Of a DNA stretch of 64,000 bases, positions 52,985 to 64,000 are shown in pieces. Every line of letters starts with the position of its first letter. The stretch's first letter is position 1. A program made the position numbers and the translations under genes. Origin of the DNA: Harmonia axyridis (taxonomy: Eukaryota > Arthropoda > Insecta > Coleoptera > Coccinellidae). The notes beneath the pieces are model-generated. The model saw only the letters and a list, made by a program, of their open reading frames with translations, made no database searches and was not told where the DNA came from. The stretch lies in the NCBI RefSeq assembly GCF_914767665.1, contig NC_059508.1, positions 5,580,001 through 5,644,000 of the forward strand, given 5' to 3'.

Positions 52985-55927
52985 CTATGCGAAAACGTCC
53001 GAGAAGTAGTTTGGATTTTTATGCAGAAAAAGATTGATTTCATCTCTGAACTTTTTCTTATTTTTCTTAAATTGTTTTAGGGCACTTGGTAATTTATTGA
53101 AAAGTAATGGGCCGAAATACGTGATGAAACGTTGGGAGAATGAACTTGTCATAAGCGGAACAACAATATTTTCATTTGAAGCAAGTCTCGTTGAATGATT
53201 ATGCTCTTCAGCTACTATTTTCTTTTACATCTTCAACAAATATACTAGCGCACAACATACATAAAGGTTCCTTACACTCAGCAGATTATTCTCAGAATAT
53301 ATCAAGCATGTTGGATATAACGAGTTTTCACTCAATAAGATCTTCAACACTGCGTTCTGACAAATCGAAAGTCTTCTGATATTACTGTTATACATACCTC
53401 CCCACACAGTTATACAATACCGCAATAGGGATTCAACAAGTGAATTATAAACATTCATCAACATTGTTTTAGGAAGAATATTTCGGAGCTGGTAAAATTT
53501 ATAGAATGTATTTCTGAGTTTTTTATTCAATTACAGCACGTGTTCATTCCATCTGAGATGCCTGTCAAGTATAATACCCAGGTATCTGACACTCTCAGCT
53601 CTCTTAATTACCTCATCAGCACTCCCCAGCTGAACCCGAATATTATTCTCAGGCGGTTGACCAGATATAGTGGGTGAGAAAGTAATAAAAAGCGTTTTTG
53701 AGAAATTCAAGCTAAGCAAGTTCTCATCCAGCCATTGGAGCACCTTGTTAAAACCCAATTTTGCCCTTTGATAAGTTTCTCTCCATGTTTCCCCCGAAAA
53801 GAGAAGAACCGTGTCGTCCGCATAAGAAACCACATTCAGATCTTTAGAAATGGATCCTATATTATTTATATATATTAAAAATAGGATAGGTCCAAGGACT
53901 GTACCCTGTGGAACCCCACATTTTATAATTCTAAAGTCACTTATTGTGTTATTTATTTTCACTCCCTGATTTCTATTCTGCAAATAGTTCTTAATTAATG
54001 CAAGCGGACCCCCACGTATACCATGTTCTTCTAGGCGCTGAAATAAATTTTTATGGGAAACCGTATCGAAGGCTTTACATAGATCAATAAAAATAGCTAG
54101 ACTTTTTTGACTGCTCTGATAGTGTGAATTGATGTTATTAACTAGATCGAAAATAGCGTCTTCAGTAGATCTCTCTTTCCGGAATCCATACTGTCTTGGA
54201 TATATAAGCTTGTGGGTTTCTAAAAAATGGATTAACCTATCTCTCAAACACTTTTCGAAAATCTTCGCTAGGTTATTGATAACCGAAATTGGCCTATAGT
54301 TGTTAATATCCCGTGTACATCCGGATTTAAAAACTGGAGTTACAATGGAGGTTTTCCAGTCAGATGGAATCTTGGATGAGAAAAATTTCAAATTTATTAG
54401 GTGAGACAGAGGCTTTAGGATGTTGAGATGAACATTCTTTATGAGAACAGAAGAAATACCATCGGGTCCCGATGAAGAATAATTCTTTAGAGAGTTAATA
54501 TGCGTAATAAGTTCGTTCTCTTTTACAGGTTGCAAAAAGATGGAATGGTTGCTGTGTATTTTTGTTTGTTTCCCCCTAGAAGAAGAAGAAAGGGTGCGAT
54601 TTCGTATTTTCTTTTGAATGTTTTGTCCGATGTTTAAGAAAAAATCATTAAAAATTGAAGCCACTTGAGTTTCATCGCTCACACTTCCCTCCGTGGTACC
54701 AATTTCATAAGTGAAATTTCGTTTTTTTACAGAATTGGTAGCCTCATTTACTATTTTCCATGTTTGTCTATAGTCATTTTTCGCTTTCAGTAGTTCCTTC
54801 TTAAAATAATCAACTTTAGCTATCTTTATAATTTGATTCAAACTATTTCTGTATTTCTTATACTCCGTTAAATATGTCGATGTGCAGTTTTCTCGCAAAT
54901 TTCTTTTCATCTCATTTCGCATATTTATAGATATTATTATCCCTTGGGTAATCCAAGGCTTTCTTTTCCTAATTTTACTACTAGATTTGATTGTAGACGT
55001 ATGAGATTGTACATAATCTATAAGCTTATTTTTGAAAAGAGTATACGTTTCCTCAACATCCATGCAAGAGATCACGTCCATCCAATCTTCATTCAGTAAT
55101 TTTTGATTCAGAGCACAATAATTAATATATTTTCTTTCTTTCATTACATTTTGAGGTTTTCTAATACATTCGTTATTTTCAATAGACAGACCGATAATGT
55201 AATGATCAGTTAAAGAAGTACGGAGGATGAAAGATGTCATATTTTCAAAAAGATCATTCTTACTCTTCACAAAAATGTGGTCTAAACAAGCCGTAGACAT
55301 TGCTGTTTCCCTAGTTGTTGAATCTATACACGCCACAAAACCACTTTGAGCTAAAATGTTCAAATACTCAATCACTTTTGGATCCATTTCATCCTGAATA
55401 TTCACATTTAAATCCCCCACAAAAATCTCCACATCCTTGAAAAATAACCCCAGGAGAGTCGTCTCAAGATCTCTCAGAAAATTTTCTAAATTCGTAGAAG
55501 GTGGTCTATAAACCCCCATTATTCCGAATTCTCTATCACCAACCCTAAAGGTACATCTCAAAATATTTGTCTCCGTAAGATGAATAATCTCACAAGTGGA
55601 GCATAAATTATGTCGAACATATACAACAACACCATCGTTTCTATTGAATTTTGAATCACTATAATATATGTCGAAATTCGGTAAAGAATATCTTGACTTA
55701 TCCTCTATCACAAATGTTTCAGACAAAACAATAATATCAATCTTCTCTAAGTTCAATTCATTCAGGTATATAGTTAGTTCATCAAAGTTTTTCTGCATAC
55801 TTCTAATGTTTAAATGTAATAAGTTAAATTTCCTCTCCCGGCCGAGCTCATTCCTCAACTTACCAAGATCATCAAAAATTTTCGCTGCCGGATGCTTACA
55901 TATCCCCGCCTCATCTGCTCCATCCAA
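52985..55927 (-). pseudogene. ORF2 endonuclease-reverse transcriptase, two in-frame stops
   Basis: About 980 codons. The endonuclease carries LLHLNIRSMQKNFDEL, VLSETFV, YRPPSTNLENFL, VGDLNVNIQDE, CLDHIFV and SLTDHYIIGLS. The RT carries SSGPDGISSVLIKN, VFKSGCTRDINNYRPIS, QYGFRKERSTEDAI, FIDLCKAFDTVSH (motif A), GVPQGTVLGPILF, SYADDTVLL (catalytic), and YLGIILDRHLRWNEHVL. TAA codons at 53531-53533 and 53225-53227 interrupt the thumb and C-terminus, which still reads on to HSTR, VPLMTSSFSQRF and the stop at 52985. No ATG is found near the start (TTG at 55927, TGA just upstream), so the natural start is unclear. Catalytic residues are intact. Confidence 0.92.
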
Positions 55928-55953
55928 AAAACCGTTAATGATGAAGTCTCAGA

Positions 55954-56140
55954 ACTTATTTATTCAATCAATAAATTGAACCCAAACAACAATTATAAAA
56001 TATAAAATCTGAAAAATGAAAAACTTTAATCCGTAAAGAAAAACAACTTATTTATTCAATCAATAAATTGAACCCAATTAACAATTATAAAATATTAAAT
56101 CTGAAAAATGAAAAACTTTAACCAGTAAAGAAAAACAACG
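55954..56140. repeat. 92-bp tandem duplication between ORF1 and ORF2
   Basis: ACTTATTTATTCAATCAATA starts at 55954 and again at 56046; the two copies are nearly identical. Confidence 0.9.
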
Positions 56141-56238
56141 TAACAGAACAAAAAACCCCAGCTCCCCTTTGAAGCAAATTTAATATAAACTTCTATTCTA
56201 GGTAGACAAACATTGATGTTATCTGAAATATTTGCAGG

Positions 56239-56862
56239 TCAAGCATTTAAATCTTGACCTTCTAAATCGGAAAAGTCATGAACACTACTTATCTTCTTCC
56301 TTTTGTCACCCATTTTAACATAAATATTACCATCAAAACTATAAACATTTCTTCTTCCAAACTTTTTCCCTAATTTCGAAAGTAGTTCGAGTTTTCTAGG
56401 TGTTAAGTCCTCACAAATTACTATCTTAGATCCCTTCAAGTGTTTTCTGTGATCAAAAAGCTTCTTTTTGTTTTGATATCTACCAAGTGCAATAATGACG
56501 GGCCGCTCCTTTTGACCTTTTCTTTCCCCAACACGATATACTCGTTCAATGTCATCGGACGTCAAGGAAATTTTCATGGTATCCTTAAAAATCTGCATCA
56601 TTTTCCTCCTGATATTTTCATCATCTTCTTCGGGAATTCCATATACACAAACATGATTCCTTTTTTGATGTTGTTTACAGTCGTCTTATCTTGACTCCAG
56701 ATACTGAATCTTCTTATCTTGTTCATTTATACGTGTTTCTAGTTCGTGAATATTTGACGTCACCTTTGCTAATATGCGATTGATAAAATCCTCGTCAGAT
56801 AAGAGTTCCTTGATAACTTCTTTTACGGTGATTTTCATGTCCATAACTACCTTAGGACCCAT
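56239..56862 (-). pseudogene. ORF1, RRM-type nucleic-acid-binding protein, one in-frame stop
   Basis: ATG at 56862 starts MGPKVVMDMKITVKEVIKEL, then a heptad-like coiled coil (IHELETRINEQDKKIQYLE). A TAA near 56690 interrupts it. The frame then continues with YGIPEEDDENIRRKM, IERVYRVGERKGQKERPVII, KIVICEDLTPRKLELLSKLG and GNIYVKMGDKRKKI, ending at 56239. Coiled coil plus RRM-like domain is the L1-ORF1-type arrangement (207 codons). It would bind element RNA. Confidence 0.75.
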
Positions 56863-57010
56863 TGCATACAGGTACTAGTTATAACTAATTTATTGATCTT
56901 TCAATCAAGAATTCAAGTTAATTGCAACAATTTGACTACCTCAATATAACAATTTTTGCAGGAGCGTAAGATTGTACGTCTACTCACACCGCACCATGCG
57001 TAAATAAAAA

Positions 57011-57396
57011 AAAGGTTAGGTTAAGGTTTGGTTAAGGTTAGGTTAAGGTTAGGTTAAGATTAGGTTAAGGTTAGGTTAAGATTAGTTTAAGGTTAGGTTA
57101 AGGTTAGGTTAAGGTTAGGTTAAGGTTAGGTTAAGGTTAGGTTAAGGTTAGGTTAAGGTTAGGTTAAGGTTAGGTTAAGGTTAGGTTAAGGTTAGGTTAA
57201 GGTTAGGTTAGGTTAAGGTTAGGTTAAGGTTAGGTTAAGCTTAGGTTAAGGTTAGGTTAAGGTTAGGTTAAGGTTAGGTTAAGGTTAGGTTAAGGTTAAG
57301 TTAAGGTTAGTTTAAGGTTAGGTTAAGGTTAAGTTAACGTTAGGTTAAGGTTAGGTTAAGGTTAGGTTAAGGTTAGGTTAAGGTTAGGTCAAGGTT
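57011..57396 (+). repeat. Telomere-like 11-bp repeat, right part
   Basis: About 35 units of TTAGGTTAAGG with scattered changes (AAGATTAG, AAGCTTAG). It is the continuation of 52563-52660 across the retrotransposon. Confidence 0.95.
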
Positions 57397-58055
57397 ACTC
57401 AACCTGTAATATAATTTTGAATTCAACAAATAATTCAAAATAACAAGCTTCAAAATCATTGTCAAGAAAATATATTCCAAAAAATCTGAGGTTTTAAAAC
57501 TTGAAGACATTGAAAAGTTTTTGCATTTTGAATTCGTCGATGTCAAGGACGTATATTATTGCATTTCATTTCAAATATTTCAAAAATTCAAAATTAATAC
57601 AATTTCAAAATGAACAATTCACATCACAGAGGTTAATTACAATTTGTACGAATTACAAATTCGGGTGAGTATTGTCCTTTCATCATCGGGTGAAGTTTTT
57701 TTCTGTCATTATCAGGTATTATTCTGTCATCATCGAAAATTTTTTTCTCCATTCGGTAGGTAAGTACTTCTATACTGCCCTGTTAAATATACAAGTCGTT
57801 CAAAAAATTTTATAGACAAAAATTTTAAAGCGACGTCAGAAGAATTTACCATTCACAAAAACTAAAAAAAGCCCAGTTTTTATTTTGGACTACACAGTTG
57901 TCCAACCACAAAATAACATTTTTCACTTCCCTGTTATCCAGAAAAAAGTTATAGAAGGCTCTATTATTATTATTATTTGAACTGGGGTCGTTTTGCTTCG
58001 GTGAGCCTTCCGGGAACTGCGACCATGCAGATCTTTTGTTCACTACCCTACTCAT
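57397..58055. other. AT-rich stretch without recognisable feature
   Basis: No credible ORF. GTCATTATCAGG/GTCATCATCG motifs near 57680-57740 are a weak local repeat. Confidence 0.5.
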
Positions 58056-58610
58056 TCATAGAAACCCAGGGAGGTCGTCAACGACGTTAATAAAATTGAC
58101 AACCTCCCTAGGGGCCTTGGCCATTAGCTCTCTGGTATCCAGGACCGGCTTGCCCATGTGAATGGTTCTTAGGCCAGCCAACTCTGGACACTTGCATATC
58201 AAGTGTTCAGAAGTTTCTACTTCCGATCCACAGAGCCTGCAAATCTCGTCTGCTGACTTACCCATACGGTACAAATGATGTTTGTACCGACAGTGCCCCG
58301 TCAGCAGTCTCACCATCACCCGAAGCTCCGCTCGTGACAGCTTCAGGAGTTTTCTGGTGTAAGTAGGTGAAATCTTCACGAATTTCTTTGCCTGAGCAAG
58401 TCTAGGAGTGTTAGTCCAGTGGATTGTCCTACTGTTCAACTCCCATAGCTGGACCGCAGCATTGTATTGGTCTTTTCCTATCCCACAGAAAGGCTCAGGT
58501 CCAGCAGGTCTTAACCTTGATGCACTTTTTGCAAGCTCGTCCGCTCTCTCATTTCTATAGAAGGCACTAATAATGTTTTCTTCAGATCGTCCCGATATCG
58601 CTTCATGTCA
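58056..58610 (-). pseudogene. RNase H and Cys/His tail of a non-LTR element
   Basis: The minus strand reads FYRNERADELAKSASRL (the end of RNase H, normally GNExADxLA), GPEPFCGIGK, then TYTRKLLKLSRAELRVMVRL, LTGHCRYKHHLYRMG, ICRLCGSEVETSEHLICKCP and LAGLRTIHMGKP. The C..C....H....C arrangement is the zinc-binding tail after RNase H in I/R1/LOA-type elements. The stop at 58056 looks natural. The upstream RT is not found, so this is a 5'-truncated copy. Confidence 0.8.
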
Positions 58611-59440
58611 AAATACTGCTGTGGAGAATTGCTTGTTTTTTCTTCTTTTTGGAACAATACTTCTATTGAATGTTACTTCATTGTTGAGTGAATATGTCGC
58701 ATGTACGCTATGTTAGGTTTATTTGACATATACATGCCTAAAGATATGCTGTTTGGACAATTTTGCTCAACAAAGTGAGCATAATTTCACATACGACAAA
58801 GAAATAATATAGTTTATTGGCCAGAAATGAATGTTTTACGACATTTTGATCTAACAAATAGATGTAAAACTTTGATATGATGTGAAATACACGAAAATCT
58901 CAAAATTGCCAAAAGGTGCAGATATTACTCTAATTCTTAACAGGGCAGTATAATTCAATCATTGTTTATTAATTTGTGTATTATTTGTCTATTTTCACTG
59001 TTCATTCAAGTTTTTAATAGTCTCTTAAATTTTTTAATATTTGTTATATTTTTCAGATGATCAGGGATTATGTTAAATATTATCGGTGCCAGATATTCAA
59101 AACTTATTTGCAAGTATATCTTCGTCTGATGATATAACTATATTTCAGCGTTGCAATGGGTATCCTCCCCAAGATGACGTTGGACAGAATTTTTGAAGCA
59201 TACAATTGCCTTACATCTGGTACTCCTGACTCATCAGACAACCTCTGGCTTGGAAAGGTACAGTTCTTCCTATGGATTATTTTCAAATACCATCTCTAAA
59301 GATCAATGTGATTATTTTACGTACCACCCCATCCAAATATCCAGTAGGAGATCTGGGACTCTACCAGAGCTTGATAGAAAATTTTCAAATTTTTTTTTGA
59401 GTTTTGATATTAACTCAAGTACCTAAATATGAAAAAAAGA
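58611..59440. other. No supported gene
   Basis: AT-rich with short unrecognised ORFs on both strands at 59104-59426. Confidence 0.5.
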
Positions 59441-59449
59441 CCCCTCAGT

Positions 59450-59990
59450 TTGTTCACTACATTTTTATATGTTTATTCCATCTCATTTGTGAATCAATTG
59501 TGATACCTTAATACTTAACTGATTTTGTTTCAGCTATACAGGTTCCATCTTCAAAAACAAGATCTTCCAGGTCTGGAAGACTCAAAGCGAAAGAGGTGAA
59601 CCCATATATTTAGTCTTATCTTTATTTAAAGGGAGTTTATTATGCTTGAACAAATTCATTATTTCTTGGAATTTCAACTGAACTTTTTCTCTGAGTTCTT
59701 CCCATGTTATTGGATAACGGCATCATCGGCAAAGCAAATCGCACCCTCGGACTGCTTCATATTGAGAAGGCTATTTATGTAAATGACAAACAGAACAGGA
59801 CCTGATACCGTACCTTGTGGAACTCCTTATGTTATTGTCTCTTCTTGACACCTTGAGTCTCCAATTTCCAAAACCTGCTTTTTATTTGACAAATAGCTTT
59901 CTAATAATCCATATATCAAACATCTGAAGCCGTAAATTTTCAATTTTTCGAGAAGCCGAACTTGACACACTGTATCAAATTCTTTAATAT
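59450..59990 (-). pseudogene. CR1/Jockey-type RT relic
   Basis: The minus strand reads EFDTVCQVRLLEKLKIYGFR (after motif A), ESYLSNKKQVLEIGDS, GVPQGTVSGPVLFVIYINSL, CFADDAVI (catalytic box as FADD) and, after stops, ITIDSQMRWNKHIK. A stop before GVPQG and several later ones make it dead. It covers only palm and thumb. Confidence 0.8.
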
Positions 59991-60069
59991 TATCAAATAT
60001 CATATTTTTATCTTATTTAAATTTTTGCAGGGTATGAATTTTGAAACAAAATTGCAGGTAATATTAATT

Positions 60070-60620
60070 ATCGTGTCTGTAAAGTGAGCACCCGTTTTTA
60101 GTAACTTTTTGTAACACAAAAATTTTCGTTTGTACCTCAAAGATTTTGTTGAAAGATATCGCATTCGGCTGGGGTTCCAACTTCACGCTTTTATTCGGTT
60201 TTTCGGTTTTTCTCGAAACAAAAATTCAGCTTGAAAGTACATCGTTAGTAACTGTGTGTAACACAAAAATTTCTGTTGGTAACCTAACCTATAATGAAAA
60301 TATATTACGCCGAAAATGTGAAGTTAGCACCCACTTCTTCAAAAATTTCATATTTTTCTCTTGATTCCATTAATATTTCTTGAAGAACTATTTGTAACAC
60401 AAAAAATTTCGGTTGTAAACTGAACTATAAAAGAAAAACAGCGTCCCTAAACTGCGGAGTAAGTACCCAATTTTTTAAAAATTTCATTTTTTTTTGCTGC
60501 CAATTGTACGTCTTCAGAAACTATTTGTAACACAAAAAAAATCGTTTCTAACCTGAACTATGACACAAAAATAGCACCCCTTAACTGTGTTTGGGAGCTT
60601 ATTACAAATCACTTACCAGG
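60070..60620 (+). repeat. ~135-bp imperfect tandem repeat
   Basis: GTAACACAAAA recurs at 60111, 60258, 60393 and 60527 (spacings 147, 135, 134). Units share AGYAAGCACCC-like, AAAAATTTCAT and ACCTGAACTAT segments. Confidence 0.8.
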
Positions 60621-60885
60621 AACAGTCTAGTATACTATCTGCCGCAAAAATGATGAAGGGCTAGAATTGTACAATGATATGACTAAAAAAAATTAATTAC
60701 ATACATTTTTCTAATTACAGATAAGAAAACATAATGTTGTATCACAAACGAAGAACTATTGATAGCCAAAACATTGTGATTTTAAGAGAAAACGACATTT
60801 TTGTGTTACATATACTTACTAACGAGTGCAAAAAAAAATCTTAATTTTCGAAAAAATGTATTTTATATTGCAAGTTGAACAAGAA

Positions 60886-61175
60886 ATTTATTTATAAAAT
60901 TCACAGTAGAATTCGGAGTGGCCACCTCCAGCCTCAATAGACATTCTACACTTTCTTAGAATATTTTCTTTTAATCGCATAAAAGCTGCCCTGTTTTCTC
61001 TTAGGATACGTTCGATTTTTTCGTTAGGTTAATTTGAGAGAAGCCGAACGTGTCCTAAGAATTAACAGGGCAGGTTTTATGCGATTGAAAGAAAATTTTC
61101 TAAGAGAGAATGTGGAATTTGTATTGAGGCTGGAGGTGGCCACTTCGAAAACCTACTGTATATTTTATAAATAAA
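60886..61175. mobile_element. Small inverted-repeat element
   Basis: Arms of about 130 bp face each other: AAGAAATTTATTTATAAAAT, GTGGCCACCTCCAGCCTCAA, TCGCATAAAA and CTTAGGA on the left, with inverses on the right ending at 61175. No ORF. Probably a miniature transposon; target duplication not clear. Confidence 0.7.
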
Positions 61176-62380
61176 TTTCTTTTTATTTACATTATGATGT
61201 ATGATTTATTGCCATACCTTCTTTTCTATCTGAAACTTTTCTTGACCAACATCTAAAGCTAATTGTTATAAATTTTCAGTATTTTCTATCATAACTTGAT
61301 CAGAAGAATCTTAATGGCAAAAAATAATTTTTGAGTAAATGTCTAGTTCTTTGATTTTTTCCACCTCGCTGACTTTGAAGGCTAATTCTAGCCAAAGTAG
61401 AGTGTTAAGTACAATTTTTTATTAATGGTTCTGAAAGCTGACTGTTGAGTGCAGTTCTTAACCAAACTAAGACCGGGAATTAGCCTTTTTACATTTTTAA
61501 TTTTGAGTCACGTAACTTTTTCACTTCCATCATTTTTATCAAAGTTACGAAACTTGTTATTTTATGTATAAAAGTACAGTTCATGGAGATTCAGTCACAA
61601 AAGGAATCTCACAGAAAAATCTTGGACTTTTTTTTAAATCTTCTTTAAGATGGTCAAGTCAAAAATTCTCAAAGTTCATAAAAAAATTCATAACCCGAAA
61701 ACCGTGAAAAATCGCATAACATACATAGAGGTGACTCAAATAGCCCATGACACGAAGGACCTGTTACTTTCTTTTTGACGTTAATCTCTTGGCCACCCTG
61801 TATAAGAAAATAATGGACTGGAACGGTAGGAACCCCCTTCTTTGATGATATTTTCGCAATTTGTTCAGAATTTCGTGAAAATTTACCAAATTTTTCAACC
61901 AAATTTCGTTGCATGTTAATTGTGAAGGAATGACTGAATGATTTCACTTTGGACAGATTGAAGGTGATGAAAAATGGTAGGTACAGAAATGCATATTCGA
62001 TACCCATCATATTCATTAGTTTATAAAGAGGCGCAAATTTATAATTTCACCCATAGCAGAAAAGGCAACGGGGTCTGAAAGACATTTTTACTTTTTCTGT
62101 ATATACTCTCTAATCCCATGTAGGTAAATCATAACAATAACTATCATATTAATTTAACATTACCAAAAAGCCACAAAGCCAAAAAAAAAAACTGACTGAT
62201 AGATAAACAATTACTGTAAGAGCTATCCAATCACATATAACGTTAAAATGAAAAACTATGTACTTTGTATTATGTATATTTATAATGCCAATGTTGAATT
62301 TGAAATTTGACCAACATTGTAATAGTGGCGCTGCAGGTTCAAATCGCAGCAAAGCCGAATATTTTTATGGATTAATATTT
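61176..62380. other. No supported gene
   Basis: Includes one isolated foldback-type end (GGCCACCCTGTATAAG at 61790). Otherwise AT-rich and unassigned. Confidence 0.5.
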
Positions 62381-62880
62381 TTTTCTGGTGAATGCTGAGG
62401 AATATTGAAATGGATCAAATATTTTTTCGGTCTACTGTGAGGGTGATTTGACAATATTCATTTTTTCCTTAGGTTTTAGCTTGGTTTTCAAAGTAAAAGA
62501 ATAACGATTATACAGGGTGCCTCAAGTTGCAGTAGCTATTTTAATCTCTTGCTAAATGGACATCTTTGAAATATGAAAATTGGCATTATGAAATTAATGA
62601 TTCGATGTAAAAATGATAGGGATTCCTACATTCCCCTACTATACAGGATGTACAATTTCCGAGTGCCATTTATACATTTCTGGAGAATCGAGACCTTATG
62701 AAATATGAAAATTGGAATTAGAACTTCAGGTAAGTTTTCTTTTGCATAATTTGCAAAGATATACGTGCGATAAATAACGTTTATAGAGAGTGCACAATTT
62801 CCGAGTACCAATTGAACGTCTCTTAAGAACGGAAACATTTTGTAATCTGATAGTTGAGATTAAAGCTCCAGGTTATTATT
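62381..62880. repeat. Diverged direct repeats
   Basis: GAATATTGAAATGGATCAAA and GGTCTACTGTGAGGG (62390-62450) recur diverged at 63900-63960. TATACAGGATGTACAATTTC (62640) recurs as GAGAGTGCACAATTTCCGAG at 62785. A foldback-like start, CAGGGTGCCTCAAGTTG, lies at 62514. Confidence 0.5.
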
Positions 62881-62911
62881 CCATTGCTTAATCCTTGTAG
62901 GTATACAGTTA

Positions 62912-63746
62912 GGCCTAGTTTCACCAAACAGCACTTGATCCCAGATTGATTAAACTCCGCTTGTTACTAAAGCAGACTTAACAGTGTTTTCTGTTTCACC
63001 ATGCATCAACCCGTCCGAAGATGATCGCGATTAACCAAATCGCGATTAAATAGTCAAACCATTTGGCAACGTTGTGAACAAAAAGTTATATAGTGTTCTG
63101 TATCGTATAAGCAGTGATGACCACCATTGGCGCTAGGTGTCAGGTGTCATTCATTCATAACTCATAACATTTCAAAACATTTGTCATCTTGTAAACAAAA
63201 AACAAAGTTAATTTTTGCCGAAAATGTCGAGTGATGTGCTTCGAAATGTCGGAAACTTGCAGAAGTTAAAAAGAAATTATCCCATTTCAATAAACCACAC
63301 AGTCTGGAAAAAAAACTATATAAGTAATTTTATTAACTTATTTATTTTATTAACAAGTTTAACTGCTTCTTAAATAATATTTCAATCAAACTTATCAATA
63401 AATTATTCTTTGCAATAAATTTCATAAAACACAAAAACAAAGTTTACGTGTATTTGGAATGAGAAATATTGAGCCTATACATATAGTCATATTTCGATAA
63501 AATTGACCCAAAAATTAGAAATTTCCGGAAAAATCATTACATAGTTAAGAGTTCCATACTGATAAATAATTATTAATCTCAACTTGAAAGGTTATAATCC
63601 TCCAAAAATGGCCGATTAGTGCTAAATCGCGATTGGTCGATTAAATGGCGCTTTGGAGTGTGGTGAAACGCTACATTACATTAATCGTGATCTAAGGCCT
63701 CACTTAAGAGCTAAGTCAAGATTAAAGCATTTGGTGAAACTGGGCC
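62912..63746. mobile_element. Terminal-inverted-repeat DNA element
   Basis: The left end GGCCTAGTTTCACCAAA and right end TTTGGTGAAACTGGGCC are inverse, flanked by TTA and TAA. Inner palindromic text (AATCGCGATTAA) supports subterminal repeats. No transposase. GGCC(Y)AGTTTCACCAA-type ends recall PIF/Harbinger-type elements, but this is tentative. Confidence 0.6.
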
Positions 63747-64000
63747 TAAGAGGCACGAATGCAAAAAATTATCTAAAGCATTATTGGTCGAGGGTCTAAC
63801 AAGTGAACGTTTTTGTTGAAGCTGCAGGTATATATATCCGCTGTTTCGAAATTCCTTTTAGATTTTTTCCAGTTATTAATTCTCATATTTGTTTGCGGTG
63901 AATGGTTTGGAATATTAAAATGGATGAAATTTCTTTTGGTCTACTGTGTGATTCATTTCGTAATATTATACATATAAATTTATGTTTTTGCGTGATTTTC

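Larger units (their letters stand above)
52661..57009 (-). mobile_element. CR1/Jockey-group non-LTR retrotransposon, nearly full length
   Basis: A minus-strand element lies inside the telomere-like repeat. Its 3' end is an A-run (T at 52661-52674) preceded by GATT repeats; its 5' end is near 57009. It has ORF1 (56239-56862), a spacer with a 92-bp tandem duplication (55954-56140) and ORF2 (52985-55927). Only three in-frame stops break otherwise continuous reading frames, so it is relatively young. Target duplication cannot be read within the repeat. Confidence 0.9.

Noticed and set aside
46043..57396. True chromosome end
   Set aside because: Both TTAGG-like tracts are interstitial, with retroelement and gene-fragment DNA on each side, and the unit is an 11-mer variant.
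62330..62350. tRNA-like B box (GGTTCAAATCGC)
   Set aside because: No matching A box, acceptor stem or cloverleaf could be drawn around it.

Overview
This window is AT-rich, repeat-saturated insect DNA, probably heterochromatin. The species cannot be fixed from sequence alone. Insect assignment rests on TTAGG-type repeats, the mix of RTE, CR1/Jockey-type, Penelope, Ty1/copia and P-like elements, and insect-like host-gene scraps. A beetle is plausible but unproven. I see no complete conventional host gene, no rRNA, tRNA or CRISPR array. Nearly every recognisable coding stretch belongs to a mobile element, and most are broken.

Layout. 1-7600 is a satellite whose units are 687 bp plus a whole number of 73-bp subrepeats (687, 760, 833 and 906 bp). 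Degenerate, more ancestral units follow to about 10.7 kb. One of them is split by a 1,081-bp P-element-like transposon with an 8-bp target duplication, 31-bp inverted ends and an apparently intact three-exon gene for a THAP DNA-binding domain. 10.7-17.0 kb is an old RTE-like retrotransposon, split first by a nearly complete RTE/BovB-like element (10859-14139) and then by a TA-flanked foldback element. 17.3-26.0 kb is a large palindrome made of two 5'-truncated Penelope-like elements joined 5' to 5', each arm carrying further insertions that allow the events to be ordered.

26-48 kb is built on a dispersed repeat, called family R here, which also shares sequence with the satellite. It is interrupted by foldback elements, a 205-bp tandem array with a signal-peptide-like ORF and a splice donor in each unit, relics of non-LTR elements, a young Ty1/copia element (38044-41811, LTRs about 98.5% identical) lacking integrase, and a non-LTR element (about 42036-45111) that has lost its RT core.

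45.7-57.4 kb holds two copies of a DUF4780-like ORF region ending in an 11-bp telomere-like repeat (TTAGGTTAAGG). One such tract is split by a nearly full-length CR1/Jockey-group element (52661-57009). Between them lie a fragment resembling the C-terminus of ribosomal protein SA, a second small Penelope palindrome, and a decayed alpha-spectrin-like repeat. 57.4-64 kb contains retrotransposon relics, a 135-bp tandem repeat and inverted-repeat elements.

The main story is nesting: target duplications, codon-precise empty sites and mirror-image copies allow a relative history of insertion to be read directly from the sequence.
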